Shown: one piece after another, positions 8,600 to 16,660 of the stretch
Numbering within the stretch: position 1 is the stretch's first letter
Layout of the letters: the number at the start of each line of letters is the position of its first letter
Assembly (NCBI RefSeq): GCF_900302445.1
Contig: NZ_ONZF01000014.1
Span: 1-64,000 of the forward strand
DNA length: 64,000 bases
Source of the DNA: Palleronia abyssalis
GTDB lineage: Bacteria; Pseudomonadota; Alphaproteobacteria; Rhodobacterales; Rhodobacteraceae
Direction of reading: 5' to 3'
Translations under genes and position numbers: made by a program
Notes under the pieces: model-generated
Databases searched by the model: none
Told to the model about the DNA's origin: nothing
Seen by the model: the letters and a program-made list of their open reading frames with translations, nothing else

Positions 8600-9016
8600 C
8601 TAGGCGCGCCCGGCCAATCTCACATGTGTGCCGACTCCGGGTTCGGAGACGATGTCGAATTCGTCAACGAGGCGCTTCGCGCCTCCCAGCCCGCGCCCCA
8701 ATCCGGTGCCCGACGTATAGCCGTCGCGCAGGGCAAGCGCCATGTCCTCGATGCCGGGGCCGTCGTCGATGCAGTCGACCCAGACCATGCGATTGCCGGC
8801 GTCGCAATGGATAAGCGCGACAGCCCCGCCGCCATAGTTCAGCCCGTTGCGGAAGATCTCGCTTGCCGCGGTCACTAGGCGGGTTTTCCGAATGGCTTTC
8901 GCCCCCAGACCATCCATGGCCCGTCCGACAGCCTGGCGCGCGCGCACGATATCCTTTTCGACGGTGATCTCGTGCCGCTCAAACAGCTGCCCGCGCAACC
9001 TGGGCAGCCGGTTCAC
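8600..9016 (-). CDS. rsbT: RsbT-type serine/threonine kinase (stressosome switch kinase)
   Basis: 138 residues, close to the usual 133 for RsbT. Bergerat ATPase motifs are present: N-box AASEIFRNGLNYGG, G1 CIDDGPGIED, G2 GTGLGRGLGGAKRLVDEFD. RsbT phosphorylates RsbS and RsbR on STAS-domain Ser/Thr residues and is then released to act on a downstream partner. The start ATG overlaps the rsbS stop by 4 bases, so the two are translationally coupled. The N-terminus has about ten residues more than usual. Assignment is strengthened by the complete rsbR-rsbS-rsbT order. Confidence 0.9.
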   Translation of the reverse strand: MNRLPRLRGQLFERHEITVEKDIVRARQAVGRAMDGLGAKAIRKTRLVTAASEIFRNGLNYGGGAVALIHCDAGNRMVWVDCIDDGPGIEDMALALRDGYTSGTGLGRGLGGAKRLVDEFDIVSEPGVGTHVRLAGRA

Positions 9017-9369
9017 CGACCTGACCGCAGGCGAGATACCGCATGCTGAAGGTTGCGCGCCGTCCGAACCGAGGGCAGCGTCATTCCCAGCTCGACCAGC
9101 GTCATGGCCACCGCCGGTCGCATGCCGACCAGGTAAGTCGGCGCATCCAGCAGCACCCCGATACCGGCAAGCTGGGCGATGATGCGGCCCACGAAGGTGT
9201 CCACGATCTCCAACGCGCTGATATCGATCACGATGCCCTGAGCGTCGTTGGCGTGCACCTCTTCGGCCAGCCGATCCTGAAGCGCCACGATATCGCCATC
9301 GTCGATGTTCTCGTCGATCGCGACCAGCATGATCTCGTCGACCAGGAAAAGCCCTGCCGCCTGGCTCAT
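9013..9369 (-). CDS. rsbS: RsbS-type STAS domain protein (stressosome scaffold)
   Basis: 118 residues forming a single STAS domain (IVIDISALEIVDTFVGRI, then MRPAVAMTLVELGMTLPSV). In the stressosome RsbS co-assembles with RsbR and holds RsbT. The position that in Bacillus RsbS carries the phosphorylated Ser59 (in IDSF) reads Thr here (VDTFVGR, codon ACC), so phosphorylation would have to be on threonine. The start MSQAAGLFLVDEIM at 9369 is chosen because it gives a normal-length STAS protein, lying 16 bases after rsbR. It overlaps rsbT by 4 bases. Confidence 0.9.
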   Translation of the reverse strand: MSQAAGLFLVDEIMLVAIDENIDDGDIVALQDRLAEEVHANDAQGIVIDISALEIVDTFVGRIIAQLAGIGVLLDAPTYLVGMRPAVAMTLVELGMTLPSVRTARNLQHAVSRLRSGR

Positions 9370-9385
9370 TTTCGACCGCCTCGCC

Positions 9386-10255
9386 TCACTGGACCTTCCG
9401 AGCAACGACGCCGGCTTCCAATTGGCGCAACGCGTCGGCCAGGGCCATTCGCAGCGAACTGCGGGTGCGGACCTCACCGGTGTCGACGCCCAGTTGCACC
9501 ATGGTCTGGGCGATGCGCGGGCTGATGCCGCTGATGATCGCCTCGGCCCCCATCAGCCGCACGGCGGCCGCGGTACGGATGAGATGCTGCGCGACCTGCG
9601 TGTCCACGGTCACGACGCCTGTGATGTCGATGATGACGATATCCGCCTTCTTCTCGACGATCGCGGAAAGCGTGTTCTCCATCACCTCCTGCGCGCGCAT
9701 CGAGTCCAGCGTGCCGACCAGCGGCACGGCGATCACGCGGTCCCACAGCTCGACCACGGGCGAGGCAAGCTCCATCATCTCGTCGTGCTGACGCTGGATG
9801 GTCTTGTCGCGATCCGAGATGCACAGCTCGGTCGTGTAGAGTGCGACCGCGTCGATCAGGCGGGTGAACTGGCTGATCGCCTCGATAAGGACCTTGCCGT
9901 TTACGTCATCGACCGTATCACGCAGCCGCTCGAAAAGCGGGTATTTCAGCGCCAGAACGAATGCCGCCATGTCGCCGGTCGAGACACCGCGCTTGGTCCG
10001 CTCGCGTGTGACCTCTGCCAGCGCCGCGCGCAGGTCGTCCCAGCACTCGGCCTCGGGGTCGAGATCGTCGCTCTCGATGCTGGCACTGACGCCTTTCGCC
10101 AGCGCATCATAGAGCATTGTGATCTGCGCCCGCGCTTCGCTTTCGGTGAAAAGGTCCTTGCGGATCAGGCCTTCCTCGGCTTGGGACGAGCCCCACGCCT
10201 TCAGCAGCCTGTCGCGTTCGTTGTCCAGAATAACATGAATATGGCGCACGGGCAT
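9386..10255 (-). CDS. rsbR: RsbR-type stressosome sensor/scaffold protein
   Basis: 289 residues: an N-terminal helical, globin-like sensory region (residues 1-150, including RHIHVILDNERDRLLKAW) and a C-terminal STAS domain (residues about 165-285). The STAS domain carries DITGVVTVDTQVAQHLIRTA, matching the region with the threonines that RsbT phosphorylates in Bacillus RsbRA (Thr171 and Thr205 equivalents: TLDSMRAQEVM, VDTQVAQ). First gene of the minus-strand operon rsbR-rsbS-rsbT-phosphatase-kinase. The signal is unknown; no heme-ligand His can be assigned with certainty. An AAGGA ribosome site precedes the ATG. Confidence 0.9.
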   Translation of the reverse strand: MPVRHIHVILDNERDRLLKAWGSSQAEEGLIRKDLFTESEARAQITMLYDALAKGVSASIESDDLDPEAECWDDLRAALAEVTRERTKRGVSTGDMAAFVLALKYPLFERLRDTVDDVNGKVLIEAISQFTRLIDAVALYTTELCISDRDKTIQRQHDEMMELASPVVELWDRVIAVPLVGTLDSMRAQEVMENTLSAIVEKKADIVIIDITGVVTVDTQVAQHLIRTAAAVRLMGAEAIISGISPRIAQTMVQLGVDTGEVRTRSSLRMALADALRQLEAGVVARKVQ

Positions 10256-10559
10256 GATACTGGTCCTTGGTTAGGCGACAACGAATGCGTCAAGTCTTTT
10301 CGAGTATCATCCGTGACTTGTGAATAGCAAAAATTACAATTGCCACGGACCAGCAACGAAACGCTCCCTGAGCGGCTGCAGGCTGGTTCTCCCGATCCCG
10401 TCTCACGACTGTTGCGCCAAACTGCTCCTTGCCCTCTTCCGCTCCGACGTCCTCGCGATCGACGGTCGGCTCATGCCGCCGCGACCCGAGACTGATAGAC
10501 ACCGCTCTTGACCGGCAGGGCCCGGACGATGCGCGCCATTCACTGCCCGGCATCACATG
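10256..10559. other. upstream region of the rsb operon
   Basis: About 300 bases between rsbR and the IS110 remnant. A TTGACG hexamer on the minus strand about 30 bases upstream of the rsbR ATG could be a -35 element but no convincing -10 follows. The rest looks like the 3' flank of a broken IS110. Confidence 0.35.
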
Positions 10560-11247
10560 CGCAGCATGTTTGAGAGGGATGTTCGCCAATGCAACGCGCA
10601 CCGGCATCGGCGGCTTGCGCGACAGCATGCCGCCCAGCCACGTGCCGGGCTTGGCCGAAGCGTGGGTATGCCGTTTGATAATGACGCTGTTGGCGCCGAT
10701 GATCAGCAGGCGTCGCAGGGACCGCTCGCCCATCCGCTGCCCGGCATGGCATTTCGCAGAAATGTCCCGCGAGGGTCGTCGTGGCTCCGAGCCGCCGGTC
10801 GAGTGCTGCCGGGGCACGAGGCCGAGCCAGGCTGCAAAATCGCGCGCTCGGCGGAACGTGTCAGGCGGGGCCAAAGTTGCGATGGCTGTCGCAATCAGCG
10901 GGCCGATACCCGGCACCTTCATCAGACGCCGCGCCACTTCGATCTCTTTGGCGCGTTGATTGATCTCTGCATCAAGCTTGCCGATCTCTGCCTCGAACTG
11001 CGTCAGTCACGTAGGCGGGTGGGATCAGCCGAACGTCATGGCCCAGCTTGCCGACCTCACGACCCCAGAAATGAGCGCCGCCGCGGGCTTCCATCGCCAC
11101 GAGGCAGGCCGGGAGCTGGCCGGAAAGCTCCAGCACCTGATCGCGCCGCAACGTCTTGCGCAGGACCGCACGACCAGTGCCGTCGGCCCTATGCCCCTGG
11201 ACCACGGTCTTCGCCAGATCGAGCCCGACCGTGAAAATCTCCGACAT
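10560..11247 (-). pseudogene. IS110-family transposase, internally deleted
   Basis: The N-terminal DEDD part begins MSEIFTVGLDLAKTVVQGH and runs to HDVRLIPPAYV. The frame then breaks and resumes with AEIGKLDAEINQRAKEIEVA, RRLMKVPGIGPLIATAIA and FAAWLGLVPRQHSTGG, the C-terminal helix-hairpin-helix and Ser-containing region. Roughly the middle third of the protein is missing, and another frameshift follows before WLGGMLSRKPPMPVRVALAN. Clearly inactive. It separates the stressosome operon from the receptor-transporter operon. Confidence 0.85.
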
Positions 11248-11519
11248 GACCGCTCCCCTCCCGTGGATCGTTGCCTTGGCACACCGATGCCGTAGGGGGG
11301 CGGTCACATCATCAACGCCGATCTGCGGTGGAAGGCCCTAAGCGCATGCGACAACGCCAAAGGCATGATCTGCGGTCTTCCTCAACAAAACTGCAACGGT
11401 CATCGAACACGCGCCTCCAAGTCGGAAATTTACCGGCTGGTGACTTCTTTGCGTCAGTTTGTCCGCCATCACGCTCCCTGATCGAAGCGTGGTTTGCTCT
11501 GATCGCGGGGAAATCGACA

Positions 11520-12728
11520 ATGTGGCTTCGCTTCTGCGTCCTGTTGCTCGCAGGTTCCGTCGTTTATTTTGCTTTCACGACGACTCCCGTTGAAGCCGCA
11601 AAGCTCAAACTTTGCTCGGACATTACCCGATCCGCCGTGGCGAGCGACCAAATCCTCGTCGGGGTTCGAGACGCACCGCCATTCGTCGAAACTGACGATA
11701 TTCGTGGTCTGCATGGCCTGTCCATCGATCTGTGGGAAAGCATCGCGATGGACCTGACCGATTCCGGATTGATCTCGGGATATGCCTATGTCGAATGCCC
11801 CCTCGGAGAGCAGATCGACCGCCTCGAAGATGGATCGCTCGACATCGTAATCTCGCCCCTCACCGTGACGTCCGAAAGACTGGCGCGGTTCGATATGTCA
11901 CACCAGTACGCCTCGTCCGGCCTGACGGTGGCACGACGTCGGACCGAAGCAATTAACTATACGGCAGCCGCAGAGATCCTCAAATCGGCTCTTTCGCACA
12001 ATCGGCTTATCGCGATCGCCCTTGGCTTTGCCGCCCTAAACTTGTTCCTCGCAGCGGTAATCAGGCATCATTGGGTGAACTCAGAACATGCGCCGCGGGC
12101 GAGCGGGAAATTCTCGGCGTTCATGCAATATGGTTTTGAGGCCGGAACCCGAACGACCGGCCTGCGCGGGATCAGCGACAAGTTCGAGACGATGGGCGGG
12201 CGGTTGATCGAGCTGTTCATGATCGTCATCGGGACGGCCATATCCGCGCTGTTGGTCTCGTTGATAACCACATCCTTTGTTGGTTCGATGGGGCAGTCCG
12301 GGGATGTCGATGCGCAAGACCTTGGAGCCTATCGGATCGGCACTTTGGCGGACTCCACCGCGATGCGGTTCGTCGAACGCCAAGTGGATGATACCGAATG
12401 CACCGCCACGCAGTCCAGCTCCGAACCGGCATGTCGGACGGTGCGAAGCTGGCAGGATGCCATGTCGCTCTTGGCGGATGGTGAGGTCGATCTGGTTGTC
12501 GGAGACTGGCTCCAGCTCTCCTACCTCGCCCGGTCGGATCTTTACGGCGAAGTCGATGTGCAAAGCAAAGTAATGATGAACGAGCCCTACGGTTGGGGCC
12601 TGTCCCGGGATCGGGACGATAATATCGGGCTCGAGATCGACCGGGGCATCGTGCAGCGGTTGCGCAGTCCGGAATGGCGCAGCTTCGTAGAACGGTATCT
12701 TGGCGACGGAAGCATTTCCCCCGAATAA
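11520..12728 (+). CDS. GluR0-like ionotropic-receptor-type protein (split substrate-binding domain with membrane core)
   Basis: 402 residues. After a signal/membrane segment (LRFCVLLLAGSVVYFAF) comes the first half of a periplasmic-binding fold: ILVGVRDAPPFVETDD, LSIDLWESIAMDL, GSLDIVISPLTVTSERL. A membrane block then interrupts the fold: one helix (LIAIALGFAALNLFLAAVI), a re-entrant-like loop with YGFEAGTRTTGLRGISDKFE, and a second helix (ELFMIVIGTAISALLVSL). The second lobe follows (YRIGTLADSTAMRFVERQ, LADGEVDLVVGDWLQLSYLA, NEPYGWGLSRD). This lobe-TM-loop-TM-lobe order is that of the prokaryotic glutamate receptor GluR0. Where GluR0 has the potassium filter TTVGYGD, this protein reads TTGLRG, so conduction and selectivity are open questions. 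First gene of a four-gene operon; ATG at 11520 preceded by GGGGAAA. Confidence 0.75.
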   Translation: MWLRFCVLLLAGSVVYFAFTTTPVEAAKLKLCSDITRSAVASDQILVGVRDAPPFVETDDIRGLHGLSIDLWESIAMDLTDSGLISGYAYVECPLGEQIDRLEDGSLDIVISPLTVTSERLARFDMSHQYASSGLTVARRRTEAINYTAAAEILKSALSHNRLIAIALGFAALNLFLAAVIRHHWVNSEHAPRASGKFSAFMQYGFEAGTRTTGLRGISDKFETMGGRLIELFMIVIGTAISALLVSLITTSFVGSMGQSGDVDAQDLGAYRIGTLADSTAMRFVERQVDDTECTATQSSSEPACRTVRSWQDAMSLLADGEVDLVVGDWLQLSYLARSDLYGEVDVQSKVMMNEPYGWGLSRDRDDNIGLEIDRGIVQRLRSPEWRSFVERYLGDGSISPE

Positions 12729-12738
12729 GGAGAAACGA

Positions 12739-13560
12739 ATGACCGACCAGATACTTTTCCCGGCGGGCACACTCGGTTGCGCGGCGGGCTCTCCGCGCGA
12801 CGCTGTGCAAACAGCCGCGCAATACGAAGTCTATTACGGGAAGGGACACTATGACGCGCGGTATCCCCGGCCGAACCCTCGCCTGCTGCGCCTTGTTGCC
12901 AAGCACCTACAGCCATCGGGCAGGCTGCTGGATTACGGATGTGGTAGCGGACGGTATCTGCTCCCTCTTGCGTCAGGCACCTCATCGGCTATCGGGTTTG
13001 ACATCTCTGCTACGGCACTCGCCACTCTCAGAAAGCGGTCGACTGAGATGGGGCAGACTAACGTCGTTCAGGCAATCGGCCCGAACCTCGGTGATCTCGA
13101 CGAGCATCTAGAGCATACCGGGCTCGTCGATCTCGCCATCTGCCTTTTCGGCGTTCTCAGCCATATCACGGATGATGCGGCCCGCCACGCCGCGCTTGTA
13201 AGACTTCGCCGCGCAATCGATCCCGGGCGCGGCAGGGTCATCCTGTCGGTGCCGAACAAGCGCCGCCGTTTCCGCAATGAGCAGCGAGATCAGACCGCTG
13301 TTAGCTCAGGTCGGATCAACTACACCCGTACGCTCGGAGCTGACAGGGTCGATCTGGGATATCGCTTGTACGACACGGAAACGCTGCGGTCTGAACTCGC
13401 CGAAGCCGGTCTGGAAGTAGAAGCCTTTCATGCCGAAAGCTGCCTTCCGGAAAACATAGTGGCGTCCCATCCTAACCTCGCCCGCCTGGATGGTGCGCTT
13501 AGTCGGCTGTGCCCGTCGAGCTTGGGCTACGGCATCGTTGCAGTAGCGCGCCCGGCATGA
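12739..13560 (+). CDS. class I SAM-dependent methyltransferase
   Basis: 273 residues with a standard methyltransferase core: LLDYGCGSGRYLLPLA (motif I), AIGFDISATALATLRKR (motif II region) and LAICLFGVLSHITDD (motif IV/V region). There is a strong AGGAGAAA ribosome site 10 bases after the receptor gene stop. The stop overlaps the ATG of the next gene (ATGA). It lies between a receptor-like protein and transporter genes; its substrate (small molecule, lipid or protein) cannot be told from sequence. The pairing is unusual and suggests processing or chemical marking of the sensed or transported compound, which is inference. Confidence 0.82.
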   Translation: MTDQILFPAGTLGCAAGSPRDAVQTAAQYEVYYGKGHYDARYPRPNPRLLRLVAKHLQPSGRLLDYGCGSGRYLLPLASGTSSAIGFDISATALATLRKRSTEMGQTNVVQAIGPNLGDLDEHLEHTGLVDLAICLFGVLSHITDDAARHAALVRLRRAIDPGRGRVILSVPNKRRRFRNEQRDQTAVSSGRINYTRTLGADRVDLGYRLYDTETLRSELAEAGLEVEAFHAESCLPENIVASHPNLARLDGALSRLCPSSLGYGIVAVARPA

Positions 13561-15119
13561 TCGGCTACTGCATCAAGCTGATGGTGCTTGCGCTTGCGGT
13601 TTTGGCGGCGGAAAGTGCGAGCGCCGATACGTTGGATGACATTTCGGCCAGTGGAACGATGACCGTGGGCGTCAAAGTCGACTATGGCCCTTGGGGACAC
13701 TACCGGCCGGACGGCACGATTGACGGCTTTGAGCCGGATTTGGCCCGGCTGATAGCAACGGATCTCGGCGTCAACCTTCGCCTCGTGCCAGTGACGAGCG
13801 CAAATCGGCTGGCCCGCTTGGCACAAGGTGATGTAGATCTGGTCGTCGCCACGATGGGCGACACCGAGGAGAGAAGGCACGTCGCCCGCCTCATTACACC
13901 GCACTACTACGCCAGCGGCGTTCGACTGCTGATGCCGTACGGTGCCGCCCTCGATAAGTGGAGCCATCTTCAAGGGCGCAGCGTATGCTTGGTGAAAGGC
14001 GCCTATCAGAACCGCCATCTGATCGAGACATGGATGGTTACGCCGGTGGTGTTTCCGTCGCTCACGGATGCCGGAGCTGCGCTGCGCCAGGGGCGGTGTG
14101 TCGGACTTGCCTATGATGACACCTTGCTGGCGCAGATCGCCGGGACGCGAGACTGGTCCGGCTACAAGATTTCCCTGCCGCCCGAATTCGCAACGTCTTG
14201 GGCGATGGCCGTACGGCTTCCCGACAAGCGATTGGCCCGAAGAATAGAAGACCTGCTCGCCGGTTGGCATTCGGACGGCACACTGCTTGACCTCGAGAAC
14301 AAGTGGCTCGGCGACACGAGCAACTTCCTTGAGGATCAGAACGCCATCTGGTCGCAGACGGCAAAAGGGAAACGCATCTGTGTTCGCGGACCTGACGGGG
14401 ACTTCCCGGAGGCCTGTATGACAAGTCGGGTCATCCGCACCGGCCAATCCTTCGCGGCGCCGGAATGGATGGCGAAACTGACTGGTGCGACGGGAATTGA
14501 CCCGGCTTTCCTGCTCGACCCTTTCAACCGGGGACGGATCAAAGCGGCCCTTGGAAATACCCTACTCATCGTAGGGCTAAGCTTGGCGGGTGCTAGCGTG
14601 ATCGGCATCGGGGCCGCACGGCTGATCTCGCGATCTTCCGGCGGTAATCGCCAAGCGCGGATCACCGCTCGAATTGTGGGAAGTGGCTTGGCATTGGCGC
14701 AACTGACGCCTCCGATCCTGCAGCTCTACATATTGTTCTTTGGTCTTGCGGCCTGGATCCAAGCCAGTACCGGCTACCAAGTCTGGACCCTCGCAATAGC
14801 AGCATCGGTCTTCTCGGCATACGCCGGTGCGACGATTTCGGCGCTGGTCGTCAACGCTTATCGTGCCGCGCCAGATGCCGGTTTTCGGGAGGCCATCGCG
14901 ACTGCCTTCGACGGTATCGTGGCCACCCTGGTAAATATCGCCAAGGCGACAGGAATTGCGAGTGCAATCGCGTATTTCGACACGATCACCGTTGCGGGTG
15001 ATCTGATTGCGGAAGGGGCAGACAAAGCAACCGTGATGAACCTCCTTCTCGTCTTCTATCTCGTTTTGGTCATGGCTGTAATGGGTGTTCTTAACCTGCT
15101 GAAGGCAAGGCTGCTGTGA
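13557..15119 (+). CDS. substrate-binding protein fused to polar-amino-acid-type ABC permease
   Basis: 520 residues. A signal segment (MIGYCIKLMVLALAVLAAES) leads into a type-2 periplasmic binding domain, residues about 25-265 (MTVGVKVDYGPWGHYRPDG, FEPDLARLIATDLGVNL, GDVDLVVATMGDTEERR, GRCVGLAYDDTLLAQIAG). A HisM/GlnP-type permease domain with about five helices follows from residue 325 (LGNTLLIVGLSLAGASVIG, QLTPPILQLYILFFGLAAW). The ATPase-coupling EAA loop is degenerate (FREAIATAFDGIVATLVNIA). GlnP-type fusions are known from Gram-positive bacteria; this layout in a Gram-negative is less usual. The start overlaps the methyltransferase stop. Predicted role: uptake or sensing of an amino-acid-like ligand. 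Confidence 0.78.
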   Translation: MIGYCIKLMVLALAVLAAESASADTLDDISASGTMTVGVKVDYGPWGHYRPDGTIDGFEPDLARLIATDLGVNLRLVPVTSANRLARLAQGDVDLVVATMGDTEERRHVARLITPHYYASGVRLLMPYGAALDKWSHLQGRSVCLVKGAYQNRHLIETWMVTPVVFPSLTDAGAALRQGRCVGLAYDDTLLAQIAGTRDWSGYKISLPPEFATSWAMAVRLPDKRLARRIEDLLAGWHSDGTLLDLENKWLGDTSNFLEDQNAIWSQTAKGKRICVRGPDGDFPEACMTSRVIRTGQSFAAPEWMAKLTGATGIDPAFLLDPFNRGRIKAALGNTLLIVGLSLAGASVIGIGAARLISRSSGGNRQARITARIVGSGLALAQLTPPILQLYILFFGLAAWIQASTGYQVWTLAIAASVFSAYAGATISALVVNAYRAAPDAGFREAIATAFDGIVATLVNIAKATGIASAIAYFDTITVAGDLIAEGADKATVMNLLLVFYLVLVMAVMGVLNLLKARLL

Positions 15120-15772
15120 CGATCGCCGCCAAACTCAGTCTCCTCCTCGAATGGTCTGGATATATCGCAGGCGGCTTCGTCGCGAACCTCGCAATCTCTG
15201 CTTTGGCCATGGTCTTGGGAACGCTTGTCGGCGCGGGTCTGGGCGCGTTGCGAACCAGTCCAAGTCTTCTCGCCCAGCAGGGCGGCGGTTTTGCGACGTC
15301 GCTGGTCCGCAACGTGCCCTCTTTCGTCCTGATGTTCTATCTCGCCGTAATGCTCCCGCAGGAAGCTTCACTGCCTTTTTTGGGTAGCCACGTGATCCAG
15401 CCATGGATGAAAGCCGGTTTGGCGCTGGCCATTCCAGTTTCGGGCTTCGTCTCTGACGCGTGGGTCGGCGCGAGGCGAAATGGAAGGTCTCTGTTCGACT
15501 CGGCTGCCCGCTTCGCTTGGATCCAATACGGAATGATCGTGGTCATGGCGTCGGCAACGGCTTCGGTCATCGGCTGCGATGATATCGTGGCACGAGCCGC
15601 GCGTGTCGCTGCCATCACAGATGTCCAAGGGCTACTGGTCTGGTGCTACGGCTACGCCGCCGCGTGGTTCCTGGGCTTTGGTCTCGTCGTGAAGCTCGTT
15701 TTAGCGTCCGTACGCATTTCAACGCCTCGTCACCGGAGATCAGGTTCCGACAAAAGGGCTGGGACCGTATGA
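15116..15772 (+). CDS. amino-acid-type ABC transporter permease
   Basis: 218 residues, starting with GTG that overlaps the preceding stop (GTGA). About five hydrophobic helices are visible (YIAGGFVANLAISALAMVLG, VLMFYLAVMLP, AGLALAIPVSGFVSDAW, IQYGMIVVMASATASVIG, GYAAAWFLGFGLVVKLVLA). TLVGAGLGALRTSP resembles the beginning of HisQ/GlnP permeases. Together with the upstream fusion it would form the heterodimeric membrane channel. No ATP-binding subunit follows within the operon, so the ATPase must be encoded elsewhere, or the proteins work without one. Confidence 0.72.
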   Translation: MTIAAKLSLLLEWSGYIAGGFVANLAISALAMVLGTLVGAGLGALRTSPSLLAQQGGGFATSLVRNVPSFVLMFYLAVMLPQEASLPFLGSHVIQPWMKAGLALAIPVSGFVSDAWVGARRNGRSLFDSAARFAWIQYGMIVVMASATASVIGCDDIVARAARVAAITDVQGLLVWCYGYAAAWFLGFGLVVKLVLASVRISTPRHRRSGSDKRAGTV

Positions 15773-16009
15773 CAGTCAGCACCCGAACGTAGAGTCCTTG
15801 GGATGGCCTTCCCCTATCTGCCGGTCCGGTTTCGATCTTGGTTTATATCGGGCCCCAGGGCCGATGCCGTCGCCTTCGGTCTCGTTATTTCACGAAGTCT
15901 TACGGCAACCCAAGGACCGACGACCGGCGAAAAAATCGGCTCGAAGCTTCGAGTTGAAGCTTTAGCAAAAGCCTGTTTCGGGAAACTCTGCACAGTCCCA
16001 CGGGGGTGT
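15773..16009. other. operon 3' flank with small inverted repeat
   Basis: Contains AAGCTTC (15944-15950) and GAAGCTT (15956-15962), a perfect 7-bp stem with a 5-base loop. No T-run follows, so it is at best a weak terminator. No coding signal was recognised. Confidence 0.35.
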
Positions 16010-16150
16010 TCCGCTTGATCATTTCGACTTCGCGCCGACCGCTTCGATCCAGTCCCGCACGGCCTGGGCGATCAGCTTGGGGAATTGTCGGAACGCACTT
16101 GGCCGGGCACTTCTTGCGGGATGAAGAGGTCAGCCAAGGCATCGATCACG
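16010..16150 (-). pseudogene. IS3-family orfB integrase fragment
   Basis: Minus-strand translation gives IDALADLFIPQEVPGQVRSD followed by a one-base slip and LIAQAVRDWIEAVGAK. This matches the middle of IS3/IS407-type integrases (VRSDNGPEF with catalytic Asp, then AVREWIAAVGAK). Only about 45 codons remain. Confidence 0.65.
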
Positions 16151-16160
16151 GCGGGCAAAT

Positions 16161-16660
16161 TCAGCTGTGATCGGCCCCTGGCGCGCGAACGCGGCGCAAC
16201 AACGGGGCTTCGCCTTGCGCGAGTCGACCCGCGCAGAAAAGACGGTCGAGATCGGTGTGGATCTCGACCAATATGCCACCTGCTGCACTATGGCCGGGGG
16301 TGAGCACGATACCGTCGGGGAAGATGACGAAGGGCTTGTGGGCTTGGTGGACCAGACACGGATGTCCGAGACGTTTCTCAATCTCTTCGACTGACCTGGC
16401 GTTGACGACGGGGGGATCGGAAGGAGGCGTGGCGCGCTCGGCCACCGCTTGTGCGGCCTCAGTCAGACCGGACTGTAGGAGCGCGATCCCGGCCTAAAGG
16501 GCGGTCAAGGCGTTCCGGATGGAGCAAAAATTTGCTTCCTCCATGATCGCCTTCATCAACCCGTCCCGCCCGCACTCAAGTTTCCTCAGCTTCGACGTGA
16601 GGCCCCCAGATCCTTGCTTTGCGTCTCTGTGCTCTTCCCCACTCCAAGCTCCTCAACCGC
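16161..16660 (-). pseudogene. unrecognised decayed reading frame
   Basis: A minus-strand frame of roughly 165 codons with a single in-frame TAG near 16496. It reads from about GSGGLTSKLRKLECGRDGLM to VEEIEKRLGHPCLVHQAHK and PDGIVLTPGHSAAGGILVEI. The low stop density and protein-like composition suggest former coding, but I do not recognise the family. It could also be a chance frame. Confidence 0.3.

Noticed and set aside
9305-10327. Plus-strand frame of 340 codons over rsbR
   Set aside because: Antisense shadow of rsbR; composition is His/Asp/Arg biased as expected for a mirror frame in GC-rich DNA.
15944-15962. Terminator for the receptor operon
   Set aside because: The 7-bp hairpin has no T-run and lies 170 bases downstream of the last gene.
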